From assembly GCF_022811605.1 (NCBI RefSeq), contig NZ_CP094533.1:3038001-3102000 (forward strand): a stretch of 64,000 bases of DNA, in the 5' to 3' direction. A program made the position numbers and the translations under genes. This DNA comes from Agromyces soli. GTDB lineage: Bacteria; Actinomycetota; Actinomycetes; Actinomycetales; Microbacteriaceae. The notes beneath the pieces are model-generated. The model saw only the letters and a list, made by a program, of their open reading frames with translations. It was not told the origin of the DNA and made no database searches. This document shows, in pieces, positions 50,728 to 59,328 of the stretch. Each line of letters begins with the position of its first letter. The stretch's first letter is position 1.

Positions 50728-51578
50728 GCGAGCGGCGGTTCGAGGTCTTCGATGACGGCGTGCCCGCCGTCGAGCGCACCCGCGAGGGCGCGGACGTACG
50801 GATGCCGCGGGTCGGAGAGCACCTCGTCGATCGTGCCGAGGGCGACGAGCGCGCCGTGGTCGAGCACGGCGATCCGGTCGGCGATGCGTCGCAGCACCGG
50901 CAGATCGTGGGTGATCACGATCGCCGAGAACGTGTGCCCCTGTCGCAGCTCGTTCACGAGCTGCGCGACGGAGTCCCGCACCGTCAGGTCGATGCCGGCG
51001 GTCGGCTCGTCGGCGATCAGCAGCGTGGGCTCGAGCACGAGCGCCCTGGCGAGCGCCACCCGCTGCCGCTGCCCGGCGGAGAGCTCGTACGGGTACTTGT
51101 CGAGGAAGCCGAGCGGCAGCCGCACCGAGTCGACCATCGTCGCCACCCGCGTCGCGAGCGCCCGCGCGTTGTAGTGCTGGTCCCGCTCCAGGATGGGCTC
51201 CGCCACGATCTCGCGCACCGATCGGTCGGCCGGCAGCGAATCGGCGGCCCCTTGGGCGAGATAGCCGACGTGCAGCGAGAACGCCGCCTGCTTGCGCCTG
51301 GGGAGCTTGCGCAGCCCGTGGCCGAGCACCGTCGCGTCGCCGCCCGTGATCACCGGCTGGCCGTCGCCGGCCCGCTGATCGAGGAACGACCCCGACAGCA
51401 CCCGCGCGAGCGTGGACTTGCCGCTGCCGGCGCTGCCGAGGATCCCGAGCACCTCCCCCGGCGCGAGCGAGAAGGAGAGCCCGTGCACCGCGACGTGCGC
51501 GGGGCTCGGACCCTTCGCCGGGTACTCGACCGAGAGGTCGCTGAGGACGACGGGGTTCGTGTGTGCCGCGTTGCGCAT
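50724..51578 (-). CDS. Additional ABC ATPase of the peptide importer operon
   Basis: A 284-residue single ATPase: Walker A GSAGSGKST, Q-loop VGYLAQGAADSLPADRS, signature LSAGQRQRVALARAL, Walker B TLLIADEPTAGIDLTV, switch VITHDLPVLRRIADR, and the peptide-importer C-terminal PRHPYVRALAGAL. The LSAGQ signature instead of LSGGQ is unusual. It starts two bases after the stop of the double ATPase. With the double ATPase this gives three nucleotide-binding domains for one pair of permeases. Confidence 0.9.
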   Translation of the reverse strand: MRNAAHTNPVVLSDLSVEYPAKGPSPAHVAVHGLSFSLAPGEVLGILGSAGSGKSTLARVLSGSFLDQRAGDGQPVITGGDATVLGHGLRKLPRRKQAAFSLHVGYLAQGAADSLPADRSVREIVAEPILERDQHYNARALATRVATMVDSVRLPLGFLDKYPYELSAGQRQRVALARALVLEPTLLIADEPTAGIDLTVRDSVAQLVNELRQGHTFSAIVITHDLPVLRRIADRIAVLDHGALVALGTIDEVLSDPRHPYVRALAGALDGGHAVIEDLEPPLA

Positions 51579-51580
51579 CC

Positions 51581-53269
51581 TCAGCGGGCCTCCCGGAGAC
51601 GACGGAGCTCCGCCCGGCGCTCGGCCTGCTCGACCGGGTCGGGCACGGGCAGCGAGGCGAGCAGGCGCTTCGTGTACGGGTCGCTCGGCGCCCCGAGCAC
51701 CTCGGCGCCGGTGCCCTCCTCGACGAGCTCGCCGTGGTAGAGCACCGCGATGCGGTCGGCGAGCAGATCGACGACGGCGAGGTCGTGGCTGATGAACAGC
51801 GACGCGAAGCCGAACTCCTGCTGCAGCTCCCGGAACAGCTCGAGCACGCGCGCCTGCACCGACACGTCGAGCGCGCTCGTCGGCTCGTCGGCGATGAGGA
51901 GCTCGGGCTCGAGGGCGAGCGAGCGGGCGAGGCTCGCGCGCTGGCGCTGGCCGCCGGAGAGCTCGTGCGGGTAGCGGTCGCCGTACGCGCGCGGCAGCTG
52001 CACCGCCTCGAGCAGTTCGTCGACGCGCCCCCGAGCCTCCGCGGCGTCCGCCGCGCGCCCGTGGATCACGAGCGGTTCGGCGACGCACTCGGCGATGGTG
52101 AGCAGCGGGTTGAAGCTCGACGCCGGGTCCTGGAAGACGAAGCCGATCCGGCTCCGCGTGGGGCGGAAGTCGCGCTCGCGGATGCCGTTCATCTCGTGGC
52201 CGAGCACCTGCAGCGATCCACCGGTCACCTTGGTGAGCCCCGCGATCGCGCGGCCGATCGTCGTCTTGCCCGAGCCGGACTCGCCGACGAGGCCGAGCAC
52301 CTCCCCCGGGCGGATGACGAGATCGACGCCGTCGACCGCGCGGAAGCCGGGCCGGCCGAACCGGCCGGGGTAGACGATCTCGAGCCCGCGGGCCTCGACG
52401 ACGGGCGCGGCGCCCGCCCAGCCCTCGGCGCGGGCGGCGACGCGCTCGGCGGCGCGCGCCGTGCCGTGGCCCACGTGCGGCACCGCGGCCAGCAGCGCCT
52501 TCGTGTAGTCGGCCTGCGGCGCGGCGAACAGCTCGCGCACGGGCGCCTGCTCGACGAGCTTGCCCTGGTACATCACCGCGACGCGGTCGGCGAGATCGGC
52601 GACGACGCCCATGTTGTGCGTGATGAGCACGATCGCCGTGCCGAACTCGTCGCGGCAGCGCCGCAGCAGGTCGAGGATCTCGGCCTGCACGGTCACGTCG
52701 AGCGCGGTCGTCGGCTCGTCGGCGACGATGAGACCGGGGTCGAGCACGAGCGCCATCGCGATCACGATGCGCTGCTTCTGCCCGCCGGAGAACTGGTGCG
52801 GGAAGTGGTCGATGCGCTCCTCGGGGTCGGGGATGCCGACCCGGCCGAGCATCTCGATCGCCCTGCGGCGCGCCTCCTTCTTCGAGACCTCGCCGTGGGC
52901 GCGGAGCCCCTCCATGATCTGCCAGCCCACCGTGTACACGGGGTTCAGCGCCGTCGAGGGCTCCTGGAACACCATGGCGACATCGGTGCCGCGGATGTCG
53001 CGCAGCTGCTGCTTCCCGAGCGAGATGACGTCTCTCTCGCGCGTGCCCTCCCGGTTCGACAGGAGCACGGCGCCGCTCGTGGTCGCCGTCTCCGGCAGCA
53101 GCCCGAGGATGGTCTTGGCGGTGACGGTCTTGCCGCTGCCGGACTCGCCGACGATGGCGAGCACCTCGCCGCGGGCGACCTCGAGCGAGACGTCGTCGAC
53201 CGCCTTCACCGCGCCCGCGTCGGTGGCGAACGAGACGCCCAGGTTCTTGATCTCGACGACCGTGCTCAT
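51581..53269 (-). CDS. Peptide-type ABC transporter, fused double ATPase (DppD-DppF type)
   Basis: A 562-residue fusion of two peptide-importer ATPases. Domain 1 (about 1-260): GESGSGKTV, FQEPSTALNPVYTVG, FSGGQKQRIVIAMAL, LIVADEPTTALDVTV, LITHNMGVVADLAD. Domain 2 (about 295-562): [67 protein letters not shown]. Both halves look catalytically complete and carry the oligopeptide-type C-terminal DYTKALLAAVP/PYTKRLLASLP motifs. ATGA overlap with the permease stop. Confidence 0.96.
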   Translation of the reverse strand: MSTVVEIKNLGVSFATDAGAVKAVDDVSLEVARGEVLAIVGESGSGKTVTAKTILGLLPETATTSGAVLLSNREGTRERDVISLGKQQLRDIRGTDVAMVFQEPSTALNPVYTVGWQIMEGLRAHGEVSKKEARRRAIEMLGRVGIPDPEERIDHFPHQFSGGQKQRIVIAMALVLDPGLIVADEPTTALDVTVQAEILDLLRRCRDEFGTAIVLITHNMGVVADLADRVAVMYQGKLVEQAPVRELFAAPQADYTKALLAAVPHVGHGTARAAERVAARAEGWAGAAPVVEARGLEIVYPGRFGRPGFRAVDGVDLVIRPGEVLGLVGESGSGKTTIGRAIAGLTKVTGGSLQVLGHEMNGIRERDFRPTRSRIGFVFQDPASSFNPLLTIAECVAEPLVIHGRAADAAEARGRVDELLEAVQLPRAYGDRYPHELSGGQRQRASLARSLALEPELLIADEPTSALDVSVQARVLELFRELQQEFGFASLFISHDLAVVDLLADRIAVLYHGELVEEGTGAEVLGAPSDPYTKRLLASLPVPDPVEQAERRAELRRLREAR

Positions 53270-54354
53270 CGCTTGACCTCGATTCCGTGCTCGTCGAACG
53301 ATTCGCCGTTCTCGAGGCCGTCGAGGCCCCCGGGTCCGGCCGAGAGGGTGCCGCCGGGGACGACCGAGGTCTCGGCGACCTGGCCGGCGGCCTGCGCGAC
53401 GCGGCGGCGACCGCGCAGGCGCGGGTCGGCCAGGTCGTTCAGGCTCTCGCCGACGAGCGTGATGCCGAGCACCGCGAGGACGATGGCGAGACCCGGGTAG
53501 AGCGAGGTCCACCAGATGCCGCTCGTGACGTCCGAGAGCGCCTTGTTGAGGTCGTAGCCCCACTCGGCGGCGGCCGTCGGCTCGATGCCGAAGCCGAGGA
53601 AGCCGAGGCCCGCGAGCGTGAGGATCGCCTCCGAGGAGTTCAGCGTGAAGATGAGCGGCAGCGTGCGGGTGGCGTTGCGCAGCACGTGCCGGAACATGAT
53701 CCGGCCGTTCGACGCGCCCAGCACCTTCGCCGACTCGACGTAGGCCTCCGCCTTGATCCGCACGGTCTCCGCCCGGATCACCCGGAAGTACTGCGGGATG
53801 AACACGACGGTGATCGAGAGCGCCGCGGCGAGGATGCCGCCCCACAGGCTCGACTGGCCGCCGGAGATCATGATCGACAGCGCGATCGCGAGCAGCAGCG
53901 AGGGGAAGGCGTAGATCGCGTCGCAGACGACGACGAGCACCCGGTCGAACCAGCCGCCGAAGTAGCCGGAGACGAGGCCGAGCAGCACGCCGGCGATGAT
54001 CGAGGCGATCACGGCGACGATGATCACGAGCAGCGCGGTCTGCGCGCCCCAGATCACTCGGGACAGCACGTCGTAGCCGCCGACGGTGGTGCCGAAGGGG
54101 TGCTCGGCCGAGGGGGCCTGCTGGCTGCCGAAGGCGCCGTCCTCGCCGCGGAGCTGAGCGAAGCCGTAGGGCGCGAGCAGCGGCGCGAAGATCGCGGTCA
54201 GGATGAACAGCCCCGTGATGACGAGACCGGCGACGAGCATGCCGCGCTGCAGGCCGACGCTCTGGCGTAGCTGGTGCACGACCGGCAGGCGGTCGCGCAG
54301 CCGGCGCTTCGGCACGGCGCCAGCGGTCGCGGAAGTGGCGGTGGTGGCGGTCAT
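53266..54354 (-). CDS. Peptide-type ABC transporter permease 2 (DppC type)
   Basis: A 362-residue permease. It has a 35-residue N-terminal tail and the DppC opening LVAGLVITGLFILTAIFAPLLAPYG, HPFGTTVGGYDVLSRVIWGAQTALLV, the EAA loop YVESAKVLGASNGRIMFRHVLRNATRTLPLIFTLNSSEAI in outline, and LGFLGFGIEPTAAAEWGYDL. A 55-residue hydrophilic C tail (VAETSVVPGGTLSAGPGG) is longer than usual. One base separates it from permease 1. Confidence 0.95.
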   Translation of the reverse strand: MTATTATSATAGAVPKRRLRDRLPVVHQLRQSVGLQRGMLVAGLVITGLFILTAIFAPLLAPYGFAQLRGEDGAFGSQQAPSAEHPFGTTVGGYDVLSRVIWGAQTALLVIIVAVIASIIAGVLLGLVSGYFGGWFDRVLVVVCDAIYAFPSLLLAIALSIMISGGQSSLWGGILAAALSITVVFIPQYFRVIRAETVRIKAEAYVESAKVLGASNGRIMFRHVLRNATRTLPLIFTLNSSEAILTLAGLGFLGFGIEPTAAAEWGYDLNKALSDVTSGIWWTSLYPGLAIVLAVLGITLVGESLNDLADPRLRGRRRVAQAAGQVAETSVVPGGTLSAGPGGLDGLENGESFDEHGIEVKR

Positions 54355-54355
54355 C

Positions 54356-55447
54356 TCAGTACCTCACCCTCGGGTCGATGAGCGCCGCGATGATGTCGAC
54401 GACGAAGTTGGTGAGCGCGACGATGACGGCGAGCATGGCGACGATGCCCTGCACGGCCGCGAAGTCGCGGGCTTTCAGGAACTCGGCGAGCATGAAGCCG
54501 AGCCCCTTCCACTCGAAGGTCGTCTCAGTCAGCACCGCCCCGCCGAGCAGCAGCGCGATCTGCAGGCCGATGACCGTCACGATCGGGATGAGCGCGGGCC
54601 GGTAGGCGTGCTTCGTCACGAGTCGGCGCTCGGCGACGCCCCGCGAGCGGGCCGCGTCGACGTAGTCGGTCGACAGCGTGCCGATCACGTTCGTGCGCAC
54701 GAGCCGCAGGAAGACGCCCGCGGTGAGCAGGCCGAGCGCGATCGCCGGGAGCACGGCGTGCCGGAGCACGTCGCCGATGACGGCCGGATCGCCCGTCAGG
54801 AACGCGTCGATGGTGTAGATGCCGGTGCTGAACGGCAGGAACTGCATCTCGAGCTCCGAGCCGGTCGACGCGCGGCCGGCGACCGGCAGCACGCCGAGCC
54901 AGACCGAGAAGACGAGCTTCAGGAGCATGCCGGCGAAGAACACCGGGGTGGCGTAGCAGAGGATTGCGAACACGCGCAGCACCGCGTCGCCCCAGCGGTC
55001 GCGCACGTAGGCGGCGACCATGCCGAGCGGGATGCCGACGATGAAGGCCACGACGAGCGCGTAGAACGCAAGCTCGAGGGTGGCGGTGCCGTAGGTCACG
55101 AGGATCTCGACGACCGGCCGGTTGTCGCCGGTGGTGCCGAAGTTGCCGGTGAAGATCTGGCCGAGGTACTCCACGTACTGCACGATCCAGGGCCGGTCGT
55201 AGCCGGCGTTGTGGATCGCCTCGGCGAGCTGCGCGGGCGGCAGCTTGTCGCCGAGCTTCGCGGTGATCGGGTCGCCGGTCGCCCGCATGACGATGAAGAC
55301 CACCGTCACGAGGATGAAGACCGTCGGGATGATCAGCAGGGCGCGCATCGCGATGTACCTGCCGAGGCTGCTTCCGCCTGAGGATCTCTCCTGGCGTCGG
55401 GGGGCGCCACCCGGGGTGGTCGGCGGCGCGGTCGTCGTTGAGCTCAT
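54356..55447 (-). CDS. Peptide-type ABC transporter permease 1 (DppB type)
   Basis: A 363-residue permease beginning with a 28-residue polar tail, then YIAMRALLIIPTVFILVTVVFIVMRATGDP, the DppB signature GRPVVEILVTYGTATLELAF-type region, IPLGMVAAYVRDRWGDAVLRVFAILCYATPVFFAGMLL in outline, ARSRGVAERRLVTKHAYRPALIPIVTVIG (EAA loop) and GAVLTETTFEWKGLGFMLAEFLKARDFAAVQG. It is separated from the binding-protein gene by a hairpin. Confidence 0.96.
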   Translation of the reverse strand: MSSTTTAPPTTPGGAPRRQERSSGGSSLGRYIAMRALLIIPTVFILVTVVFIVMRATGDPITAKLGDKLPPAQLAEAIHNAGYDRPWIVQYVEYLGQIFTGNFGTTGDNRPVVEILVTYGTATLELAFYALVVAFIVGIPLGMVAAYVRDRWGDAVLRVFAILCYATPVFFAGMLLKLVFSVWLGVLPVAGRASTGSELEMQFLPFSTGIYTIDAFLTGDPAVIGDVLRHAVLPAIALGLLTAGVFLRLVRTNVIGTLSTDYVDAARSRGVAERRLVTKHAYRPALIPIVTVIGLQIALLLGGAVLTETTFEWKGLGFMLAEFLKARDFAAVQGIVAMLAVIVALTNFVVDIIAALIDPRVRY

Positions 55448-55466
55448 GTTCGCCTATCGTCGGGAC

Positions 55467-55506
55467 GGAACGAAAGGCGGCCCGCCCTCGGAAGAGGCGG
55501 GCCGCC
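55467..55506 (-). terminator. Intercistronic hairpin between binding protein and permease genes
   Basis: A perfect 11-bp stem (GGCGGCCCGCC, 55476-55486, with 55496-55506) followed on the minus strand by TTTCGTTCC. It is a likely partial terminator that makes the binding protein more abundant than the membrane components. Confidence 0.6.
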
Positions 55507-55543
55507 CGTTCGGTTCTTCGGAAACCTTACCGGCTGTCGGGGA

Positions 55544-57175
55544 TCACCCCTTGGCCAGCGCGGCGTAGCGGAACTTGAACGACGCGTCGAGGGTGCCCTC
55601 GGCGCCCGTCACGTCGGCTCCGACGACCGCGACCTGCGCGCCCTGGAGGTACGGCACGGTCGACAGGTCGGCCGCCACCTTCTCCTGGATCTGCTCGATG
55701 AGCGCGGTGCGCTCGGCCGGGTCGGCCGTGACCGCCTGCTGCAGGATGAGGTCGTTGACCTCCTGGTTGTTGTAGTGGTTCGCCAGGAAGTTCTCGATCA
55801 GGAAGAACGGCGTGAGGTAGTTGTCCGCGTCCGAGTAGTCCGGGAACCAGCCGAGCTGGTAGGCCGGGTACACGTCCGAGCTGCGGTCCTTCGAGTACTG
55901 CACCCACTCGGTGGTCTGCAGGTTCACCTTGAAGAGGCCGGATGCCTCGAGCTGGTCCTTGATGAGCGCGTACTCGTCGCCCGAGGACGGGCCGTAGTGG
56001 TCGTTCGAGTACTGCAGGTTCAGCTCGACCGGGACGGTCACGCCGGCGGCCTCGAGGCTCGCCTTCGCCTTGTCCGCGTCGGGGCCGCCGTTGCCGTCGC
56101 CGTAGAGCGGCTTCAGCGCGTCGACCTGGCCGGTGAGGCCCGCGGGAACGTAGGAGTACAGCGGGGTGTAGGTGCCCTTGTAGACCTGCGTGGCGATCTC
56201 GTCGCGGTCGATGAGGTCCGCGACCGCCTGGCGGACGGCGAGCGCCTTGGCCGGGTCGGCCTCGGGCGTCGTCGCACCGTACGGCTGGGTGTTGAAGTTG
56301 AAGACGATGTAGCGGATCTCGCCGCCGGGGCCGTCGACGACCTTCACCTTGTCGTTCTTCTTGAGGTCGTCGATGTCGGTGGCGGAGAGGCTCCGGAACG
56401 CGACGTCGATGTTGCCCTCCTGCACGTCGAGCTTGAGGTTCGACGAGTCGGCGTAGTACTTGACGTTGACCTTGTCGGTCTTCGGGGCGCCGAGGATGCC
56501 CTCGTAGTCGGGGTTCGCCGCGTACGAGATGAGCTCGTTCATCTTGTAGCTGGTGATGACGTACTGGCCGGCGAAGGCCTCGCCCTTGACGATCTCGTCG
56601 TCGGTGGTCAGCGCGTCGGCCGAGAAGACGTCCTCGTCGACGATCGGGCCCACCGGGCTCGAGAGGATCTGCGGGAAGATCTGGTCGTTCTCGCTCTTCA
56701 GGTGGAAGACGACGGTGGTGTCGTCGACCGCCTCGACGGAGTCGAGGTTGTAGAGCAGCGACGACGGGCCGTTCTCGTCGGCGATCTTCAGCTGGCGGTC
56801 GAAGGAGAACTTCACGTCCGAGGAGGTGAGGTCGTTGCCGTTGGCCCACTTCAGGCCCGGCTTCAGCTTCACGGTGTACTCGGTCGGCGCGGTGAACTCC
56901 GCGGACTCCGCGATGTCGGGCTCGACGTCGGGGCTGCCGTAGGGGGTGTTCATGAGGAACGGGAACACCTGGTTCATCACGGCGAACGAGCCGTTGTCGT
57001 ACGAACCGGCCGGGTCGAGCGTCGTGATCTTGTCGGTCGTGCCGATGGTGATCGAGTCACCGCCGCCCGAGCCGTTCGAACCGCCGGCCGAGCAGCCCGC
57101 GAGCGCGAGCGCCGCGATCGAGAGTCCGGCGACGGCGACGATGCCGCGACGCGCGGTAGTGGATGCGGATGTCAT
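55544..57175 (-). CDS. Peptide-type ABC transporter substrate-binding lipoprotein
   Basis: A 543-residue SBP_bac_5 protein. Signal peptide TARRGIVAVAGLSIAALALAGC with lipidated Cys at 28; mature region starts after a Gly/Ser linker with ITIGTTDKITTLDPAGSYDNGS. YTVKLKPGLKWANGNDLTSSDVKFSFDRQLK in outline is the family signature; YVPAGLTGQ, LGWFPDYSDADNYLTPFF and HYNNQEVNDLI follow. It probably binds short peptides or other large nutrients. The ATG at 57175 has AGAGG nine bases upstream; an in-frame ATG 11 codons earlier is less likely. Confidence 0.95.
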   Translation of the reverse strand: MTSASTTARRGIVAVAGLSIAALALAGCSAGGSNGSGGGDSITIGTTDKITTLDPAGSYDNGSFAVMNQVFPFLMNTPYGSPDVEPDIAESAEFTAPTEYTVKLKPGLKWANGNDLTSSDVKFSFDRQLKIADENGPSSLLYNLDSVEAVDDTTVVFHLKSENDQIFPQILSSPVGPIVDEDVFSADALTTDDEIVKGEAFAGQYVITSYKMNELISYAANPDYEGILGAPKTDKVNVKYYADSSNLKLDVQEGNIDVAFRSLSATDIDDLKKNDKVKVVDGPGGEIRYIVFNFNTQPYGATTPEADPAKALAVRQAVADLIDRDEIATQVYKGTYTPLYSYVPAGLTGQVDALKPLYGDGNGGPDADKAKASLEAAGVTVPVELNLQYSNDHYGPSSGDEYALIKDQLEASGLFKVNLQTTEWVQYSKDRSSDVYPAYQLGWFPDYSDADNYLTPFFLIENFLANHYNNQEVNDLILQQAVTADPAERTALIEQIQEKVAADLSTVPYLQGAQVAVVGADVTGAEGTLDASFKFRYAALAKG

Positions 57176-57308
57176 ATCCGGGTCCCTCTTCCTGTCAGAG
57201 TTCATCGCGGACCAGCGCCCGGTCCGGCGCTCGCCCGCGATTCGATATCCCCAACACCTAGCACACGGGGGCTGGAAACATGCACGGCGGGGAGCTGCGA
57301 CGGAGGAA

Positions 57309-57337
57309 TGTTTACCGATCTGCAACCAAGCACGCAA
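57309..57337 (-). promoter_or_regulatory. Candidate promoter of the peptide importer operon
   Basis: Minus strand TTGCGT (57337-57332), 17 bases, TAAACA (57314-57309), giving a leader of about 125 bases. The rest of 57176-57376 shows no other gene or RNA I can recognise. Confidence 0.4.
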
Positions 57338-57376
57338 GGGATGCGCGTCAGTGCGCGGGCGGACGGATGGCCCGCC

Positions 57377-59266
57377 TCACTCGGCGCGAAGGGCCACCCG
57401 TTCGCGGTCGATCTCGACGATGGCGCGCTGCAGCATCTCGTAGCTCGCCCGGTCCTCCGCGGCGAGCCGGGTCAGCCGGCCCATCAGCTCGACCTTCTGG
57501 CGCAGCAGCTCCCGATCGACGAGCGAGGAGAGCACGCCGCGCACCCAGCCGGCGATCGCGGCCTCGTTGCGCTGCGGGACGGGCAGCACCGCGAGCTGCT
57601 GCACGATGCTCGCGAAGGGCGCCGGCACCTGGCCGATGACGCGGTCGACCGTGATCGCCTCGACGCCGCCCGCCAGGGCCGCGGCGATGCCGTCGCGCAC
57701 GACGGCGAGCGAGGGGTTCTCGAAGCGCGCCTCCGCGGCGTGCGCGAGCAGGGCGGGATCGGCGGAGCCCGGGTACTGCAGCATCGCCTGGAGCGCCTCG
57801 CGCTCGAGGCGCGTCGAGGGATCGTTGGGCAGCTCGGAGATCGAGAACGGGCGCGCCGAGGCATCCGCCCGCGCCTCGACCTGGCCGCCGTCGTTCGCCC
57901 CAGGCGCCCGCCGCTCCCCTTGGCCGCGGTCGCGCTCCCCCGAGCGGCTGCGGCTCGTCGCCGCCTTGACCGCACGGCCTACCTCGCCGAGGTCCATGCC
58001 GAGCATGCGCGCGAGCTCGCGCGAGTAGCCGGGGCGCAGCGCGGGGTCGCGAATCTCGGCGACGACCGGCGCGGACTGGCGCAGCGCCGACACCCGGCCC
58101 TCGACCGTGTCGAGGTCGTAGCGGGCGACGATCTGGCGCAGCACGAACTCGAACATCGGCACCTTGGTGTCGACGAGCGTGCGCACCGCGTGATCGCCGC
58201 GGGCCAGCCGCAGGTCGCAGGGGTCGAGCCCGTCGGGCGCGACGGCGACGAAGGTCTGCGCGGCGAAGCGCTGCTCCTCGGCGAAGGCGCGCATCGCGGC
58301 CTTCTGCCCGGCCTCGTCGCCGTCGAAGGTGAACACGACCTCGCCCACGCCGGAATCGTCGCCGAGCACGCGCCGGAGCACCTTGATGTGGTCGACGCCG
58401 AACGCGGTGCCGCACGTCGCGATCGCGGTCGTGACCCCGGCCAGATGGCAGGCCATGACGTCGGTGTAGCCCTCGACGACGACGACGCGCTGCGAGCGGG
58501 AGATGTCGCGCTTGGCGAGATCGAGCCCGTACAGCACCTGCGCCTTGTGGTAGATCGCGGTCTCGGGCGTGTTCAGGTACTTCGGGCCGTTGTCATCCTC
58601 GAGGAGCCGCCGGGCGCCGAAGCCCACGGTCTGCCCGGTGACGTCGCGGATCGGCCAGACGAGGCGGCCTCGGAAGCGGTCGTAGACGCCGCGGTCGCCC
58701 TGCGAGACGAGCCCGGCCGCCGCGAGCTCCTCGGTCGAGAAGCCGCGCCCCCGGAGGTGCTTCGTGAGAGCGTCCCAGCTCTTCGGTGCGAAGCCCACGC
58801 CGAAGCGCTTGGCCGCCTCGGCGTCGAATCCGCGCTCGCCGAGGAACCGGCGGCCCACCTCGGCGATGGGCTGCAGCAGCTGCTCGGCGAAGAACTCCGC
58901 CGCCGCCTGGTTCGCCGCGAGGAGCCGGGCCCGGTTGCCGTGGTCGCTCGCCTGGCCGCCGTCCTCGTAGTGCAGCTCGTAGCCGAGGCGTCCCGCGAGC
59001 CGCTCGACGGCCTCGGTGAACGAGACGTGGTCCATCTTCTGCAGGAAGCTGTAGACGTCACCCGACTCGCCGCAGCCGAAGCAGTGGTAGAAACCGACCC
59101 CGGGGCGCACGTTGAAGCTAGGGCTGCGCTCGTCGTGGAACGGGCAGAGGCCCTTCATGGAGCCGACGCCGGCGGACTTCAGACTCACGTACTCGCCGAT
59201 GATGTCGGCGATGTTCGTGCGGGATTTCACCTCTTCGACATCGCTCTGTCGAATTCGGCCCGCCAT
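57377..59266 (-). CDS. dnaG: DNA primase
   Basis: Makes RNA primers at the replication fork. The 629-residue protein has the CHC2 zinc finger CPFHDERSPSFNVRPGVGFYHCFGCGESGD (Cys, His, Cys, Cys ligands) at about 40-70, the primase catalytic core with LLEDDNGPKYLNTPET, the TOPRIM motifs VVVVEGYTDVMA and FTFDGDEAGQKAA, and a C-terminal helicase-binding region. The linker at about 430-470 is rich in Arg/Gly. TAGGAT (59278-59273) is six bases before the ATG at 59266; the GTG two codons earlier falls in that spacer, so I prefer the ATG and a leaderless message. Confidence 0.97.
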   Translation of the reverse strand: MAGRIRQSDVEEVKSRTNIADIIGEYVSLKSAGVGSMKGLCPFHDERSPSFNVRPGVGFYHCFGCGESGDVYSFLQKMDHVSFTEAVERLAGRLGYELHYEDGGQASDHGNRARLLAANQAAAEFFAEQLLQPIAEVGRRFLGERGFDAEAAKRFGVGFAPKSWDALTKHLRGRGFSTEELAAAGLVSQGDRGVYDRFRGRLVWPIRDVTGQTVGFGARRLLEDDNGPKYLNTPETAIYHKAQVLYGLDLAKRDISRSQRVVVVEGYTDVMACHLAGVTTAIATCGTAFGVDHIKVLRRVLGDDSGVGEVVFTFDGDEAGQKAAMRAFAEEQRFAAQTFVAVAPDGLDPCDLRLARGDHAVRTLVDTKVPMFEFVLRQIVARYDLDTVEGRVSALRQSAPVVAEIRDPALRPGYSRELARMLGMDLGEVGRAVKAATSRSRSGERDRGQGERRAPGANDGGQVEARADASARPFSISELPNDPSTRLEREALQAMLQYPGSADPALLAHAAEARFENPSLAVVRDGIAAALAGGVEAITVDRVIGQVPAPFASIVQQLAVLPVPQRNEAAIAGWVRGVLSSLVDRELLRQKVELMGRLTRLAAEDRASYEMLQRAIVEIDRERVALRAE

Positions 59267-59272
59267 GCTCAC

Positions 59273-59278
59273 ATCCTA
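59273..59278 (-). promoter_or_regulatory. Leaderless promoter -10 box of dnaG
   Basis: TAGGAT on the minus strand followed by GTGAGC and the ATG at 59266. Confidence 0.5.
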
Positions 59279-59328
59279 TGCTCAGCCGGACCCTCCGGGG
59301 CCCGTTCCCGACGCGCCGCCGCCGCGCG

